Translations under genes and position numbers: made by a program | The notes under the pieces: generated by a model | Database searches by the model: none | Told to the model about the DNA's origin: nothing | What the model saw: only the letters and a program-made list of their open reading frames with translations | Source: Marinilongibacter aquaticus | GTDB lineage: Bacteria > Bacteroidota > Bacteroidia > Cytophagales > Spirosomataceae | DNA length: 64,000 nt | Assembly: GCF_020149935.1 (NCBI RefSeq) | Contig: NZ_CP083757.1 | Span: forward strand, 248,001 to 312,000 | Direction of reading: 5' to 3' | Part shown: positions 1-8,510 of the stretch, piece after piece | Layout of the letters: every line of letters begins with the position of its first letter | How positions within the stretch are numbered: the stretch's first letter is position 1

Positions 1-726
1 TTCTGGGGCATCGATGCTCTGGCCGACAAGAACAATGGCGTTTCGGGCTATGCCTACGTGATGAATAACCCAATTAGGTTTGTTGATCCTTTTGGATTGG
101 ATACATTAGACAATTCTCAAGCTAACTTTAATTTTGACCTTGTTAAATCTGGTGATATTTTAACATCAGGAGGGACAGTTTTAAACGAAACTGTAGTAAC
201 TGCTAAAACTTGGAGTAGAGAACAAAAACTTATGGATCGATTTAAAACTGATTTTTTAAGTAAAAACGAATATGATAATAGAGATTATGGCCCATATATA
301 CCTCCTGCTATTGGTTTAGAAGCATCATTTGGGGCAGATATTATTGTTGCAAACGCAAATATGAAGGGAGGTGTAGCTGTGGATGACAATAACATTATCG
401 GATATGTTGGCGGTGCCAGTGGTTTAGGATTTTCTGGTTCAAGAATGCCCTCAATAAGTTTTGGTTTAAGCATTTACGCAATGGATAGGTCTGGAGCGAG
501 TCCAAATCAATTTAATCTATATCAAGGACTCTTGGGCGTTAATAGTGACATTCAAATCGGTCATGGATTGATGGTTGGGTACAGCCAATCTATGATTAGA
601 AATCCCAATGGCTCTGGGTATTTGAGAGACCCTTACGGATATTCAAGCTATTCTTTAGGAGTAGGTAAAGGATTTTCGAATAATATTAGTCTAACAAAAC
701 CTATGCTTAAAATTAATAGAAAATGA
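1..726 (+). CDS. RHS repeat-associated core protein, 3' end (5' end outside window)
   Basis: The reading frame is open from base 1, so the gene begins upstream of the window. The first 34 codons give the end of a RHS core: FWGIDALADK, then the YAYVMNNPIRFVDPFGLD signature that closes RHS/YD-repeat shells. About 205 residues follow as the variable tip. The tip begins with a NETVVTA stretch of the kind often found at RHS core-tip junctions in Bacteroidota, and continues as a Gly/Ser-rich, beta-predicted region (GGASGLGFSGS, SSYSLGVGKGFSN). In RHS polymorphic toxins this tip is the effector, encapsulated by the shell and released. I recognise no nuclease, deaminase or ADP-ribosyltransferase motif in it. 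The stop overlaps the next gene (ATGA), as expected for a toxin-immunity pair. The segment is visibly more AT-rich than the genes after 3.8 kb. RHS identity is secure; the tip's activity is unknown. Confidence 0.85.
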   Translation, partial: FWGIDALADKNNGVSGYAYVMNNPIRFVDPFGLDTLDNSQANFNFDLVKSGDILTSGGTVLNETVVTAKTWSREQKLMDRFKTDFLSKNEYDNRDYGPYIPPAIGLEASFGADIIVANANMKGGVAVDDNNIIGYVGGASGLGFSGSRMPSISFGLSIYAMDRSGASPNQFNLYQGLLGVNSDIQIGHGLMVGYSQSMIRNPNGSGYLRDPYGYSSYSLGVGKGFSNNISLTKPMLKINRK

Positions 727-1043
727 GAACAACTAGATTGTATATTGCTATTTCTATGGCACTTTTTTCCTGTAGAACAGCAAATAAAGATGAATATATT
801 CAAAGCATGATTAATGACGAGTTCAATATTTTACTTACTAAAAAAGGCACACTTTCAAGATTTCATTTGATCGGAACTGATATAAAATCAGGAGAACATA
901 CCGAGTTTAAGTCAATTAATTATTCTTGGACAGCAGGATGTTATGATCAAATACTTCTAGGTGATACCATTGAGAAAAGAAAAGGGGAAATGATAATTAG
1001 AATTCACAAAAGGGATACTTTGATAACTTGTAAATTCGAGTAA
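723..1043 (+). CDS. small putative lipoprotein, candidate immunity protein of the RHS tip
   Basis: A 106-residue protein whose ATG overlaps the stop of the RHS gene by four bases, indicating translational coupling. The N-terminus is Arg-containing and hydrophobic and ends in a lipobox-like LFSC (Cys at about residue 17) followed by RTANKDE, so export and lipid anchoring are likely. The rest is a short beta-rich domain with no family I recognise. Genes at this position after a RHS tip usually encode immunity proteins, which is the basis for the proposed role. Periplasmic or outer-membrane placement would suit a toxin acting on the envelope. The function is inferred from position only. Confidence 0.6.
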   Translation: MRTTRLYIAISMALFSCRTANKDEYIQSMINDEFNILLTKKGTLSRFHLIGTDIKSGEHTEFKSINYSWTAGCYDQILLGDTIEKRKGEMIIRIHKRDTLITCKFE

Positions 1044-1199
1044 AATACAGTAAACCTGTAGATACTTTAGCAAATCTCCAATTTAGTTCTTTGAAAAATA
1101 GCAAGACGGCAGTCTAAAAAACGGCCTTTTCTATCCCCTAAACATCGCCAAAGGTAGAGCTGTTTTTGATGGCACAAAAGGAATTATGAGTTCGAATGC

Positions 1200-1561
1200 C
1201 GAGGTGTTTGGAATAACTTGCGTGTGGCTTTTGCAGCAGAGGATAGCCAACTTGTTATAAAACAGTCCTCAGATTTTGATGCCTTGGATTACGAGTTCAA
1301 CAAATCACAGGAGTATCTTCCAATCATTTCAAATACCAGAAGCAGGAGCGTATAGAAGATTTTGACCTGGGAGTAGATTTCTTTAAATATCGGGTTTCAG
1401 ATCCAATAATTGGCCGTTTCTGGAGCGTTGATCCCCTCAGCGAAAAATACCCGTACAATTCGCCCTATGCTTTTCAGGAGAATAAGTGTGGAGTTGGAGG
1501 GCATGACAAAATAAAGTGCGAACAATTCAGAGATGGAGGGAGGATTTGTAATTGTGATTAA
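1200..1561 (+). pseudogene. frameshifted orphan RHS core remnant
   Basis: Two frames carry consecutive parts of a RHS core. About 1200-1320 reads LRVAFAAEDSQLVIKQ then DFDALDYEFNKS. After a shift near 1310-1320 the next frame reads NHFKYQKQERIEDFDLG, VDFFKYRVSDPIIGRFWSVD, PLSEKYPYNSPYAFQENK and stops at 1559-1561. The FWSVDPL...NSPYAFQEN motif is the RHS core end used by another tip class (normally ...ENKVxxGVELEG). Here that junction is also damaged, reading CGVGGHDK. No intact start exists. It looks like the relic of a displaced alternative C-terminus, as left when RHS tips are exchanged by recombination in the core. The rest of the 1044-1601 gap holds only weak traces of the same relic, including a FYPLNIAKGRAVFDG reading at about 1130-1175. 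Confidence 0.75.
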
Positions 1562-1601
1562 GTCAGATCTAATTTTTATATTCCCTTATTAATTAGAACA
1601 T

Positions 1602-2558
1602 GTGGTCAATAAGAAGTATGTCAAAAAATTAGTTTCTGATGAGAATAGTGTCTTGAAGGATTACTTCTCAGAAGAATATGCTTTAGGTCAATTTCATGCC
1701 CATTCTAAAAATGGAAGTTGGAGGAGTTTGTTAGCGTTTTTCATTTTTATTCTGGCCGTTCTGTCTCTTTTACCTTATTTGACTTATGGCATTGGTAGTA
1801 TTTACTTCACTTCTGAACTGATTATTCTAGGAATAGTAGTTTTGCCATCGGGTGTTAAAAGAATAGAGGAGATTTTAAGATTTGACTTCAATAAGAGCTT
1901 ACAAATCAAATTTTTACTTCCATGGCTTTTCCTTATTGTCTTTAATGGATTGTATTTAAGTTCGGAGATATCGATTGCCCAGGAAGAAAAGGAAATTGCT
2001 GAAATGAAGAAGGCTAGGGAGAGGCTCAAGGCATTGGCAAAAGAGAAGGAAAGAACTGACAGCTTAAATTATTATCTATCGGAATCAAATAATTTCTCAA
2101 AGAAGAAAAATTATAGATATGCACTGAATACGCTCGAATATGCGAGAAACTTTGCATTGTCGAGAGATAACATATTTATCGATTTTCTTGAAGCAAATAT
2201 TTTTTACGAATCAAGAGATTATAAAAGAGCGATAGAAACCTTTCAAAAAGCAAATTCTCATAGCCCAGAAGTTCTATTTAAAATAGGGCAATCTTATCGG
2301 AAATTGGGTAAAGTACACGAGGCTTTATTTTATATAAAAAGAGCAAGTGATTCAGGCCTAGAAGAGGCTATTAGGGAGTACGAAAGGCTAAACCCAATGA
2401 TAAAATATGTAGTCAACTATAGGACTTACTGTTGCGATGGTACTTTTAGCCCTAGCAATGCAAAGGGACGAGGTGCTTGCTCGCACCATGGAGGTGTTTG
2501 TAATTGGAATAAACCCATATATGCAGAAAGAAGAAAATATGATGTATCCAGTTTTTAA
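1602..2558 (+). CDS. membrane protein with TPR repeats and C-terminal DUF3761-like Cys/His motif
   Basis: A 318-residue protein. Hydrophobic segments lie near residues 41-63, 70-83 and 102-121, followed by a charged coiled coil (about 125-150, AQEEKEIAEMKKARERLK), a TPR-like helical region (about 160-255, including YKRAIETFQKAN and KLGKVHEALFYIKRA), and a C-terminal CCDGTFS...GACSHHGGVCNW block (about 276-302). That block resembles the DGTYS...GTCSHHGG signature of DUF3761. No ATG precedes the first hydrophobic segment in frame; an upstream stop lies at 1590-1592, so the start is GTG at 1602. An accessory gene in the AT-rich RHS-associated segment. The 3' end overlaps the next gene slightly. 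The function is unknown; a signalling or defence-type membrane sensor is only a guess. Confidence 0.65.
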   Translation: MVNKKYVKKLVSDENSVLKDYFSEEYALGQFHAHSKNGSWRSLLAFFIFILAVLSLLPYLTYGIGSIYFTSELIILGIVVLPSGVKRIEEILRFDFNKSLQIKFLLPWLFLIVFNGLYLSSEISIAQEEKEIAEMKKARERLKALAKEKERTDSLNYYLSESNNFSKKKNYRYALNTLEYARNFALSRDNIFIDFLEANIFYESRDYKRAIETFQKANSHSPEVLFKIGQSYRKLGKVHEALFYIKRASDSGLEEAIREYERLNPMIKYVVNYRTYCCDGTFSPSNAKGRGACSHHGGVCNWNKPIYAERRKYDVSSF

Positions 2559-3588
2559 AGAGATAGAACTTATTCCAAGAAGTTTTTTCCAAAAATTAAT
2601 CAGACAATATCCTGAAGACAATTGTATTTATGAGCTGAATAATCTTTTTGCAACTTCTAATGTGAGTTGCATCAATGAACAAGACATTGACTCTTTATGT
2701 AAGAAATACAAGGTTAATGTTTTAAAGGATTATTGTCTTAATATACAAGAATTTTATACTTCGATTCTTTATTACTCTTTGATCGAATTGGAACAAAATG
2801 AGAATCAGAATGCCGATTTAGTTCACTTAAAAGAGATTTTTAAAATTGATTCTGAAACTTCTAGAATGCTGACTGAGAAGGTTGGCGTGATCATTTTAAG
2901 AGAGTTTTATGAAAAAGCCGTTTCATATGGAAGGATTTCAAGTGAAGAAAGAGAATTTCTGCTCAAAAAAAGGATTCTATTGCAATTAAGTAGCGAGATT
3001 GAAGAGAGCATTTCTTTGGAGGTGAGAAAGCAATATATCGAAAATTATTCAACTAAAATTCTCGAATCCAATAGAATAACTCCCTTTGAAGAAGATAGGT
3101 TAAATTCTATTGCCCGAAACTTAGGTGTTAACATTCCACAAAAACTAGAAGTGAGAATTCCAATTCTAAAAGGGTATTGGTCACTGGAAAATCTGGAATT
3201 GGAAGGAATTCAGACAAAGCTTAAAATCCAAAAAAGTGAGAAATGCTATCTTGAAGTAAGTAACGTATTGTGGTTAGAAGAAAGAGAGCAGTTGAAGAGA
3301 GTATATGGCTATGCGAAACTTGATCAGACGGATCAGGTTATTGAATCTAATTTGAAGTTTATGGATCGTGGATCACTTGTTGTAACGAATAAAAGGTTGC
3401 TTTTTTTTGGTTTGGAGAAGACATCAAGTATTAAACTAGGAGATATATATGACATAAGAGAATACAATAAGGCTGTTGAAGTGGATAAAATTATTGGAAG
3501 GAGTAGATTGTTTGTCGCACCTAAGGGAACTGATTTGATCAATATTTTAATGAAGCGTTTGATTAATGAAGTGCATACTCGCGGATAA
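2539..3588 (+). CDS. GRAM/bacterial-PH-like domain protein
   Basis: The frame is open from an ATG at 2437, but that start lies 122 bases inside the previous gene and gives a non-conserved-looking leader. An ATG at 2539, preceded by A/G-rich AAAGAAGAAAAT, gives a start MMYPVFKEIEL with a 20-base overlap and is preferred; 2521 is the alternative. The protein is mostly charged and helical. The last roughly 115 residues form a GRAM/PH-like module: ...EVSNVLWLEEREQLKRVYGY, then GSLVVTNKRLLFFG, TSSIKLGDIYDI, and VDKIIGRSRLFVAPKGTDL. Such modules (YokE-like or bPH) bind lipids or membranes in other proteins, but no function is established here. Overlap with the TPR/DUF3761 gene suggests that the two are co-translated. 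AT-rich, probably acquired DNA. Confidence 0.65.
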   Translation: MMYPVFKEIELIPRSFFQKLIRQYPEDNCIYELNNLFATSNVSCINEQDIDSLCKKYKVNVLKDYCLNIQEFYTSILYYSLIELEQNENQNADLVHLKEIFKIDSETSRMLTEKVGVIILREFYEKAVSYGRISSEEREFLLKKRILLQLSSEIEESISLEVRKQYIENYSTKILESNRITPFEEDRLNSIARNLGVNIPQKLEVRIPILKGYWSLENLELEGIQTKLKIQKSEKCYLEVSNVLWLEEREQLKRVYGYAKLDQTDQVIESNLKFMDRGSLVVTNKRLLFFGLEKTSSIKLGDIYDIREYNKAVEVDKIIGRSRLFVAPKGTDLINILMKRLINEVHTRG

Positions 3589-3821
3589 ATTTTCAAAATA
3601 GTCCTTATTTTCCGTCCCGTAAAATTCATCCTCAACCTTTGCCCCCAGAAAGGCAACACGCACGGGTCGGGCCTGAAAATGGATGTACTTGGCTTGCCAA
3701 AGGCGGCGATTCTCTTTTAGTTTTTCATTCTTTCCACATTCTATTTGACTTTTAAGCTAAATTCAAGAACTATTTATGGTCGTGCCTTAAATTTGATTCT
3801 ATCCAAAATTTAGTACATAAC

Positions 3822-5654
3822 ATGAAAAAAATCTTCGGACTGTTTATTTCCACCGCCATACTGATGGTATTGCTCTCGGAAATGGCTACAGCTCAACAAA
3901 AAAATACCACAAGTGCCCACACGTTCGAGTTGGGTTCAAAAGACTTCCTGTTGGACGGCTCTCCGTTCCAGATCATCTCGGGAGAAATGCATTATTCCCG
4001 AATCCCGAAAGAATACTGGCGTCACCGCGTCCAAATGGCCAAAGCGATGGGCTGCAACACCATTGCCACTTATGTGTTCTGGAATTTCCACGAGACATCG
4101 GAAGGTGTATTTGATTTCACGACCTACAATAAAAATTTAGGCGATTTTTTGAAAATAGTGCAGGAAGAAGGCATGTTTTGCCTTTTCCGTCCGGGGCCTT
4201 ATTCTTGTGGAGAATGGGATTTGGGCGGCATTCCTCCATACCTTTTGGGTATTCCCGATATCAAATTTCGCTGCACGGATACCCGATATCTGAGTGCCGT
4301 AAAGCGGTATGTCGATACGATTTCGCATATTGTTAAACCTTATCTGGTTACCAATGGCGGCCCTGTGCTTATGCTTCAGGTAGAAAACGAGTACGGCAGC
4401 TACGGAAACGACCGCGAGTACTTGAAAATCTTGGAAAGCTATTGGCGAAATAACGGCATCGATGTGCCTTTCTATACTTCGGATGGCCCAACTACTTTTA
4501 TGTTGGAAGCAGGGACACTTCCCGGGGCCGCCGTCGGACTTGATTCGGGCTCTAGTCCTGCGGATTTCGATTTGGCCGAAAAAATGAATCCCGGTGTGCC
4601 GGTTTTCAGCTCCGAAACATACCCCGGTTGGCTTACACATTGGGGAACCGATTGGGCCAGACCCAATACCGAACACCTTTTGAAAGAAGTGAAGTATGTG
4701 TTGGAAAGTAATCACTCACTCAATTTTTATATGCTGCACGGAGGGACCAATTTTGCGTGGTCTGCCGGAGCGAACTCAGGAGGAAAAGGTTATGAGCCTG
4801 ATATTACCAGTTACGATTACGATGCCCCCATCACCGAGCAAGGGCGAGGACGCGAGAAATACTATGCCCTGAAAAAACTCATCAAAGAAAGCCGGACGCA
4901 GGCGGTTGAGGATTTTCCAGAACCCGCGGCTATCCCGACTATGGACATTCCTGAAATAAAAATGGAGCCGTATACGTCGGTTTGGAATAATTTACCCGAA
5001 GCCCTGAAAATGGCCCAGCCCAAACCCTTCGAGGCTTTTGAGCAGTATGAAGGCTTTGCTCTTTACCGCACAACCTTGATCGGGAGAAAGGAAGGTAAAT
5101 TGCAGATCACAGATTTGCACGATTTTGCCACGGTTTTTCTGGATGGTGAACTCATCGGAACCGTCGACCGAACAAAAGGAGAAAATACGATTGCCGTTCC
5201 GAAATCCAAGAATGCATTTCCGGTACTCGAGATTTTTGTAGAAGGCATGGGAAGGATAAATTTTGCACAAGAACTGATCGACAGAAAAGGCATTACAGAG
5301 CGGGTTTCATTGAATGGCATGACGCTCATGAATTGGGAGGTGTACAGTTTGCCCATGCACTCGGAATACATCAAAAAGCTTTCGGCAAATAAAGCAAACC
5401 TGAAATCGGGTATTTTCTTTAAAGGAGAGTTTGTCCTGAGTTCAGTAGCCGATACCTACATCGATATGTCGAATTACAAAAAAGGTGTGGTTTGGGTGAA
5501 CGGCCATAATTTGGGAAGATATTGGGAGGTCGGTCCGCAGCACGCACTTTATTGTCCGGCTCCTTTCTTGAAAAAGGGAAAAAACGAAATTGTGGTGTTT
5601 GATTTATTGCAAGAAGAAGCCCAATCTCTTAAAGGCGTAAAAGAACTCTTTTAA
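3822..5654 (+). CDS. secreted beta-galactosidase, glycoside hydrolase family 35
   Basis: A 610-residue protein with a signal peptide (MKKIFGLFISTAILMVLLSE, cleavage near ATAQQ). The GH35 TIM barrel follows: DGSPFQIISGEMHYSRIP, YVFWNFHE and FRPGPYSCGEWDLGG are all family hallmarks. The acid/base Glu is at about 190 in VENEYGSYG and the nucleophile Glu at about 265 in FSSETYPGW. C-terminal beta domains include a jelly roll (DLHDFATVFLDGELIG) and KGVVWVNGHNLGRYWEVGPQ, typical of GH35. It probably removes terminal beta-galactose from plant or host glycans in the periplasm. It is a single gene with its own terminator (5675-5711). No SusC/SusD pair is nearby, so it is not part of a classical polysaccharide utilization locus. 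Confidence 0.93.
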   Translation: MKKIFGLFISTAILMVLLSEMATAQQKNTTSAHTFELGSKDFLLDGSPFQIISGEMHYSRIPKEYWRHRVQMAKAMGCNTIATYVFWNFHETSEGVFDFTTYNKNLGDFLKIVQEEGMFCLFRPGPYSCGEWDLGGIPPYLLGIPDIKFRCTDTRYLSAVKRYVDTISHIVKPYLVTNGGPVLMLQVENEYGSYGNDREYLKILESYWRNNGIDVPFYTSDGPTTFMLEAGTLPGAAVGLDSGSSPADFDLAEKMNPGVPVFSSETYPGWLTHWGTDWARPNTEHLLKEVKYVLESNHSLNFYMLHGGTNFAWSAGANSGGKGYEPDITSYDYDAPITEQGRGREKYYALKKLIKESRTQAVEDFPEPAAIPTMDIPEIKMEPYTSVWNNLPEALKMAQPKPFEAFEQYEGFALYRTTLIGRKEGKLQITDLHDFATVFLDGELIGTVDRTKGENTIAVPKSKNAFPVLEIFVEGMGRINFAQELIDRKGITERVSLNGMTLMNWEVYSLPMHSEYIKKLSANKANLKSGIFFKGEFVLSSVADTYIDMSNYKKGVVWVNGHNLGRYWEVGPQHALYCPAPFLKKGKNEIVVFDLLQEEAQSLKGVKELF

Positions 5655-5674
5655 GTAAAAACTTCGCCGAATAG

Positions 5675-5711
5675 AAAGCATGGCCGCAATCCGATGCGGC
5701 CATGCTTTTTT
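5675..5711 (+). terminator. rho-independent terminator after GH35 gene
   Basis: A 14-bp perfect hairpin with arms 5675-5688 (AAAGCATGGCCGCA) and 5695-5708, a 6-base loop and a T6 tract running to 5711. It lies 20 bases after the GH35 stop. Confidence 0.85.
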
Positions 5712-5816
5712 GCTTCTATAATTTCTCGATTCTGTTCTGCTGGCCGAAGATTTTCCCACTATATTTAGGTCAATAAATTTATCAGTGCATTTCTATTCAA
5801 GGAAACCCTTATCTGA

Positions 5817-7097
5817 ATGAAAAATTTGAAAAAACTACACAACGTATTGGGCATGGCTTTTCTCTTACTTCTTGTTCAATTGAATGTACAAGCCCAATGG
5901 GAAGAGGCGTATTATATCAATAGTGATAACAAGCGAATAGAAGGACAGGTTTTCTACGAAAATTGGGCGAAAAGTCCTGCTTCGTTTCGTTTTAGGGCAT
6001 CAGAGGGAGCAGAAGAGGAGCGGCTGGGCCTGGAAGAGGTACAAAGCCTTTTGGTACACAATGAGAGATATTTAAGGGCTTCAGTTGAATTGGATGAAAC
6101 GCCAGTAAGCCAAAGCGATAATCTTCCGGAAAGCCCGAGTCCTACGCTAAAAAGAAGAACGGTATTTTTGCTTTCGCTGATAGAAGGGCCAAAAAGTTTG
6201 TATATGCATGTCACGGCCAAAGGGCGTTTGCATTTGTATATTGAAAATGAGGGTGTTTTCGTATGGTTGTCCGATTATAAGTTTGTGCGATACAGTGCAG
6301 GGGGTACAGCCAACGTGTTGGAAACAAACAGTTTCCGTAATCAATTGAAGGAATACCTTTACAATTGTCCGACACTCGTTTCCCAAATAGAACGCTTGAC
6401 CTACTCGGATAAGGCTATGCAGAAGCTTTTTACCGATTATTATGCCAAATGTGCTGACCAAGAGCTTGAAAGTACTTTTCAGCGAGAGACCAAATTAAGC
6501 CATTTTGGCTTGATGGCCGGTATAGCACAGACGAGTGTGAAATTTGATGGAAAAGGTACACCGAATGTGCTTTCGGGAGGAACGCCCACAGACTATGGTC
6601 CGACGGGTGGCATTTTTTGGAATATCGGCATTCCAAGAACCAAGCAAAGGTTTTCTTTTCAAAATGAAGTTCTTTTTTCAAGTTATTCAGTATCGGGTTC
6701 GAGGCTTAAGATTGAGTACGGCGATAGAAGAGAAGAAGAATTCTACAAATTGGGTCTGTCCTACATGAAGTTGAATGTACTTTTTAGGGCTTATCTGGTG
6801 CAGAAGAACAATTTTGGGATTTACTGCAATGCGGGGATGTCCAATGGTTTTGTTGTTTCCGCGGAAAATGAACATGCTACGGGCATCACCTCGAGCAGTG
6901 GGACAGAAAGAATAGACCATGGGGAATTGATGAACAACATCAGAAAATACGAACAAGGTTTTGTAGGGGGAATAGGAGTGAAGGTAAGCCATGTGGGTTT
7001 TGAAGCACGCTATGAAAATGCCAATGGTATGTCGCCCTTTGAGTTTATGAAATCCACTGTTCAGCGGCTATCTTTTCTAGTAGCGTATCAATTTTAA
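5817..7097 (+). CDS. exported protein with C-terminal outer-membrane beta-barrel-like region
   Basis: A 426-residue protein with a clear signal peptide (hydrophobic LGMAFLLLLVQLNVQAQ, cleavage after AQA). The N-terminal half (about 25-210) resembles a small soluble domain seen in many Bacteroidota proteins that opens with a GY/INSDNKRIEGQVFYENW pattern. The C-terminal half (about 215-426) alternates hydrophobic and polar residues and ends in SFLVAYQF with a terminal Phe, as in outer-membrane barrels of the PorT/OmpA-barrel type. There is no catalytic motif. Convergent with 7131-7769, which is also barrel-like. The function is unknown; an outer-membrane location is inferred from the signal peptide and terminal aromatic residue. 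Confidence 0.75.
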   Translation: MKNLKKLHNVLGMAFLLLLVQLNVQAQWEEAYYINSDNKRIEGQVFYENWAKSPASFRFRASEGAEEERLGLEEVQSLLVHNERYLRASVELDETPVSQSDNLPESPSPTLKRRTVFLLSLIEGPKSLYMHVTAKGRLHLYIENEGVFVWLSDYKFVRYSAGGTANVLETNSFRNQLKEYLYNCPTLVSQIERLTYSDKAMQKLFTDYYAKCADQELESTFQRETKLSHFGLMAGIAQTSVKFDGKGTPNVLSGGTPTDYGPTGGIFWNIGIPRTKQRFSFQNEVLFSSYSVSGSRLKIEYGDRREEEFYKLGLSYMKLNVLFRAYLVQKNNFGIYCNAGMSNGFVVSAENEHATGITSSSGTERIDHGELMNNIRKYEQGFVGGIGVKVSHVGFEARYENANGMSPFEFMKSTVQRLSFLVAYQF

Positions 7098-7130
7098 GAT
7101 TGGCCCTATAAAAAAGGCTGCAAACAATGT

Positions 7131-7769
7131 TTATTTCAAACGGTAGCCCAGTGAAATTATCACCGGAAAGGAAATGGACTTGTGCAAAAGAGGTAGAATG
7201 TGTGCAGAAGAGTTTGGGGAAATAGTAGAGTAGGCTGCCGATGAAAAGCTGTACTGAAAGTTGCCACTGAAGCCCACATTGATTCGGTCGATTTGAGAAA
7301 CTAGGCCTATTTCTGCCAAACCACCCCAATAGGCTTTGCTGAAATAATAATAGCCTTTGTACATGGCACTTTCGAATGCATGAGTCTTTTGCGTCGAAAC
7401 ATTGAGGAATGGCCCAAGCCCAACAAATGTGCTAGTTTTTTTATAATGCAGTAGATTAAGCCTAAAAAGGGTGCTGAGCGACAGATATCCATGACTTTCT
7501 TGAGCCTTTTGAAATTGAGGTTGGTTGTCGGGATTATCGTCTCTGCCGCCGATTTTTACATATGCGAGCTGAGAAGTGAGGGAATACCGTTCCTTTTCGA
7601 GATAATCAAATCCTACACCGTATGTATATGTGCGTAAGCTTTTTTCCAGTAGTGGGATTCTCTTTGCATTGCCAAATGAACTGGCCAAAGGACCAGCATA
7701 AATTTTAATGTTTTGGGCCTTGAGGATTAAGGGCGTGAATAAGAATAGGCTTAATAAAGCATGTTTCAT
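7131..7769 (-). CDS. exported outer-membrane beta-barrel-like protein
   Basis: The open frame extends to 7898, but the signal peptide MKHALLSLFLFTPLILKAQ places the start at the ATG at 7769, giving 212 residues. After the signal the sequence is a chain of amphipathic strands (IKIYAGPLASSFG, YGVGFDYLEKERYSLTSQLA, LSLSTLFRLNLLHY, TSTFVGLGPFLNVS, RINVGFSGNFQYSF) ending in FPVIISLGYRLK. This fits a small 8-10-strand barrel of the PorT/outer membrane protein superfamily. No function can be assigned. The two adjacent barrel-like genes are convergent, so they are not co-transcribed. Confidence 0.75.
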   Translation of the reverse strand: MKHALLSLFLFTPLILKAQNIKIYAGPLASSFGNAKRIPLLEKSLRTYTYGVGFDYLEKERYSLTSQLAYVKIGGRDDNPDNQPQFQKAQESHGYLSLSTLFRLNLLHYKKTSTFVGLGPFLNVSTQKTHAFESAMYKGYYYFSKAYWGGLAEIGLVSQIDRINVGFSGNFQYSFSSAAYSTISPNSSAHILPLLHKSISFPVIISLGYRLK

Positions 7770-7880
7770 TGAAATGGTTTCTGAAAGATTACAAAGAGAA
7801 TCGACCCAAACCGAGGGGATGTTTGCACGGTAAAAGGCGGTATTTGTACAAATGTAGTCAAATGGAAGAAATAAGACCAT

Positions 7881-7913
7881 AAAAAAAGCCCGCCACATAA
7901 AATGTGACAGGCT
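7881..7913 (-). terminator. rho-independent terminator after the GH108 gene
   Basis: Arms 7887-7898 and 7902-7913 pair over 12 bp when read on the minus strand, where the two imperfect positions become G-U wobbles (on the plus strand they are A-C mismatches). The hairpin is followed by a T7 tract on the minus strand (7881-7887). It therefore ends transcription of the gene at 7929-8510. Confidence 0.8.
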
Positions 7914-7928
7914 TTCAGTCTTGCTCTA

Positions 7929-8510
7929 TCAGAGCCTTACATGTCTAAATTGTCTTGTAATAGAATCTGGCAAGCTTACATCTTTAAGGACGATGGTTCC
8001 GAAGGAGTTGGCCATCAAAAATGCTTTGGCTCTTACAATCCATCCCGGATTCTCAGCGGCATTGCTTCTTGTTTTATAATAGAGCACTCTGTATTTCACA
8101 TATGGATTTACAATCTGCTCTGGAAAATAGAAGCTGTTAGCCCTTTCTACGTCGCTTATGCTTAGTTCGCCATCCTGTTTTACACCGATAATCGCTTCGA
8201 AGGCTTTTATGTTTTCTCTGTTTTTGCCCGGGCCGGCATTGATCAAATGATCGATCAGCACCTCGGCCACTTCTTGGCTCTTAAACAGGTCGCCATGGTA
8301 GCGGTCCCAATAATGCTTACGGTGTATATTGAGGGCCTCAGACTTTGTAAAGTCTTTATCACCCCATATTGGCTTATGGATTCCGTATCCAATTCCTTCA
8401 AATTTCAGCAGCTTTGGTGCGTACTTTTCGAAAGATGCCGCGTAAACGTTTGTACAAAATATTAAAGAACTAATTGCGATAATAAAAACGTTTATACGTC
8501 TTTTTCTCAT
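7929..8510 (-). CDS. exported GH108-type lysozyme/N-acetylmuramidase
   Basis: A 193-residue protein with a signal peptide (RKRRINVFIIAISSLIFCTNVYAA). The mature part begins FEKYAPKLLKFEG, where the Glu of KFEG matches the catalytic Glu region of glycosyl hydrolase family 108. HYWDRYHGDLFKSQEVAEVL and LIDHLINAGPG follow, leading into a peptidoglycan-binding-3-type C-terminus (FEAIIGVKQDGELSISDVER). GH108 members cleave the N-acetylmuramic acid to N-acetylglucosamine bond and are usually phage endolysins. No phage genes are nearby and a signal peptide is present, so this is probably a host cell-wall remodelling or interbacterial enzyme. It has a promoter-like element about 115 bases upstream and its own terminator. 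Confidence 0.8.
   Translation of the reverse strand: MRKRRINVFIIAISSLIFCTNVYAASFEKYAPKLLKFEGIGYGIHKPIWGDKDFTKSEALNIHRKHYWDRYHGDLFKSQEVAEVLIDHLINAGPGKNRENIKAFEAIIGVKQDGELSISDVERANSFYFPEQIVNPYVKYRVLYYKTRSNAAENPGWIVRAKAFLMANSFGTIVLKDVSLPDSITRQFRHVRL

Noticed and set aside
3589-3821. Intergenic stretch with a GC-richer patch before the GH35 gene, possibly a gene relic
   Set aside because: Both strands have only short frames with no recognisable domain; a RHS or other relic could not be shown.
7770-7898. N-terminal extension of the barrel gene at 7131
   Set aside because: Extension has no protein-like features and overlies the GH108 terminator hairpin; the signal peptide at 7769 marks the start.
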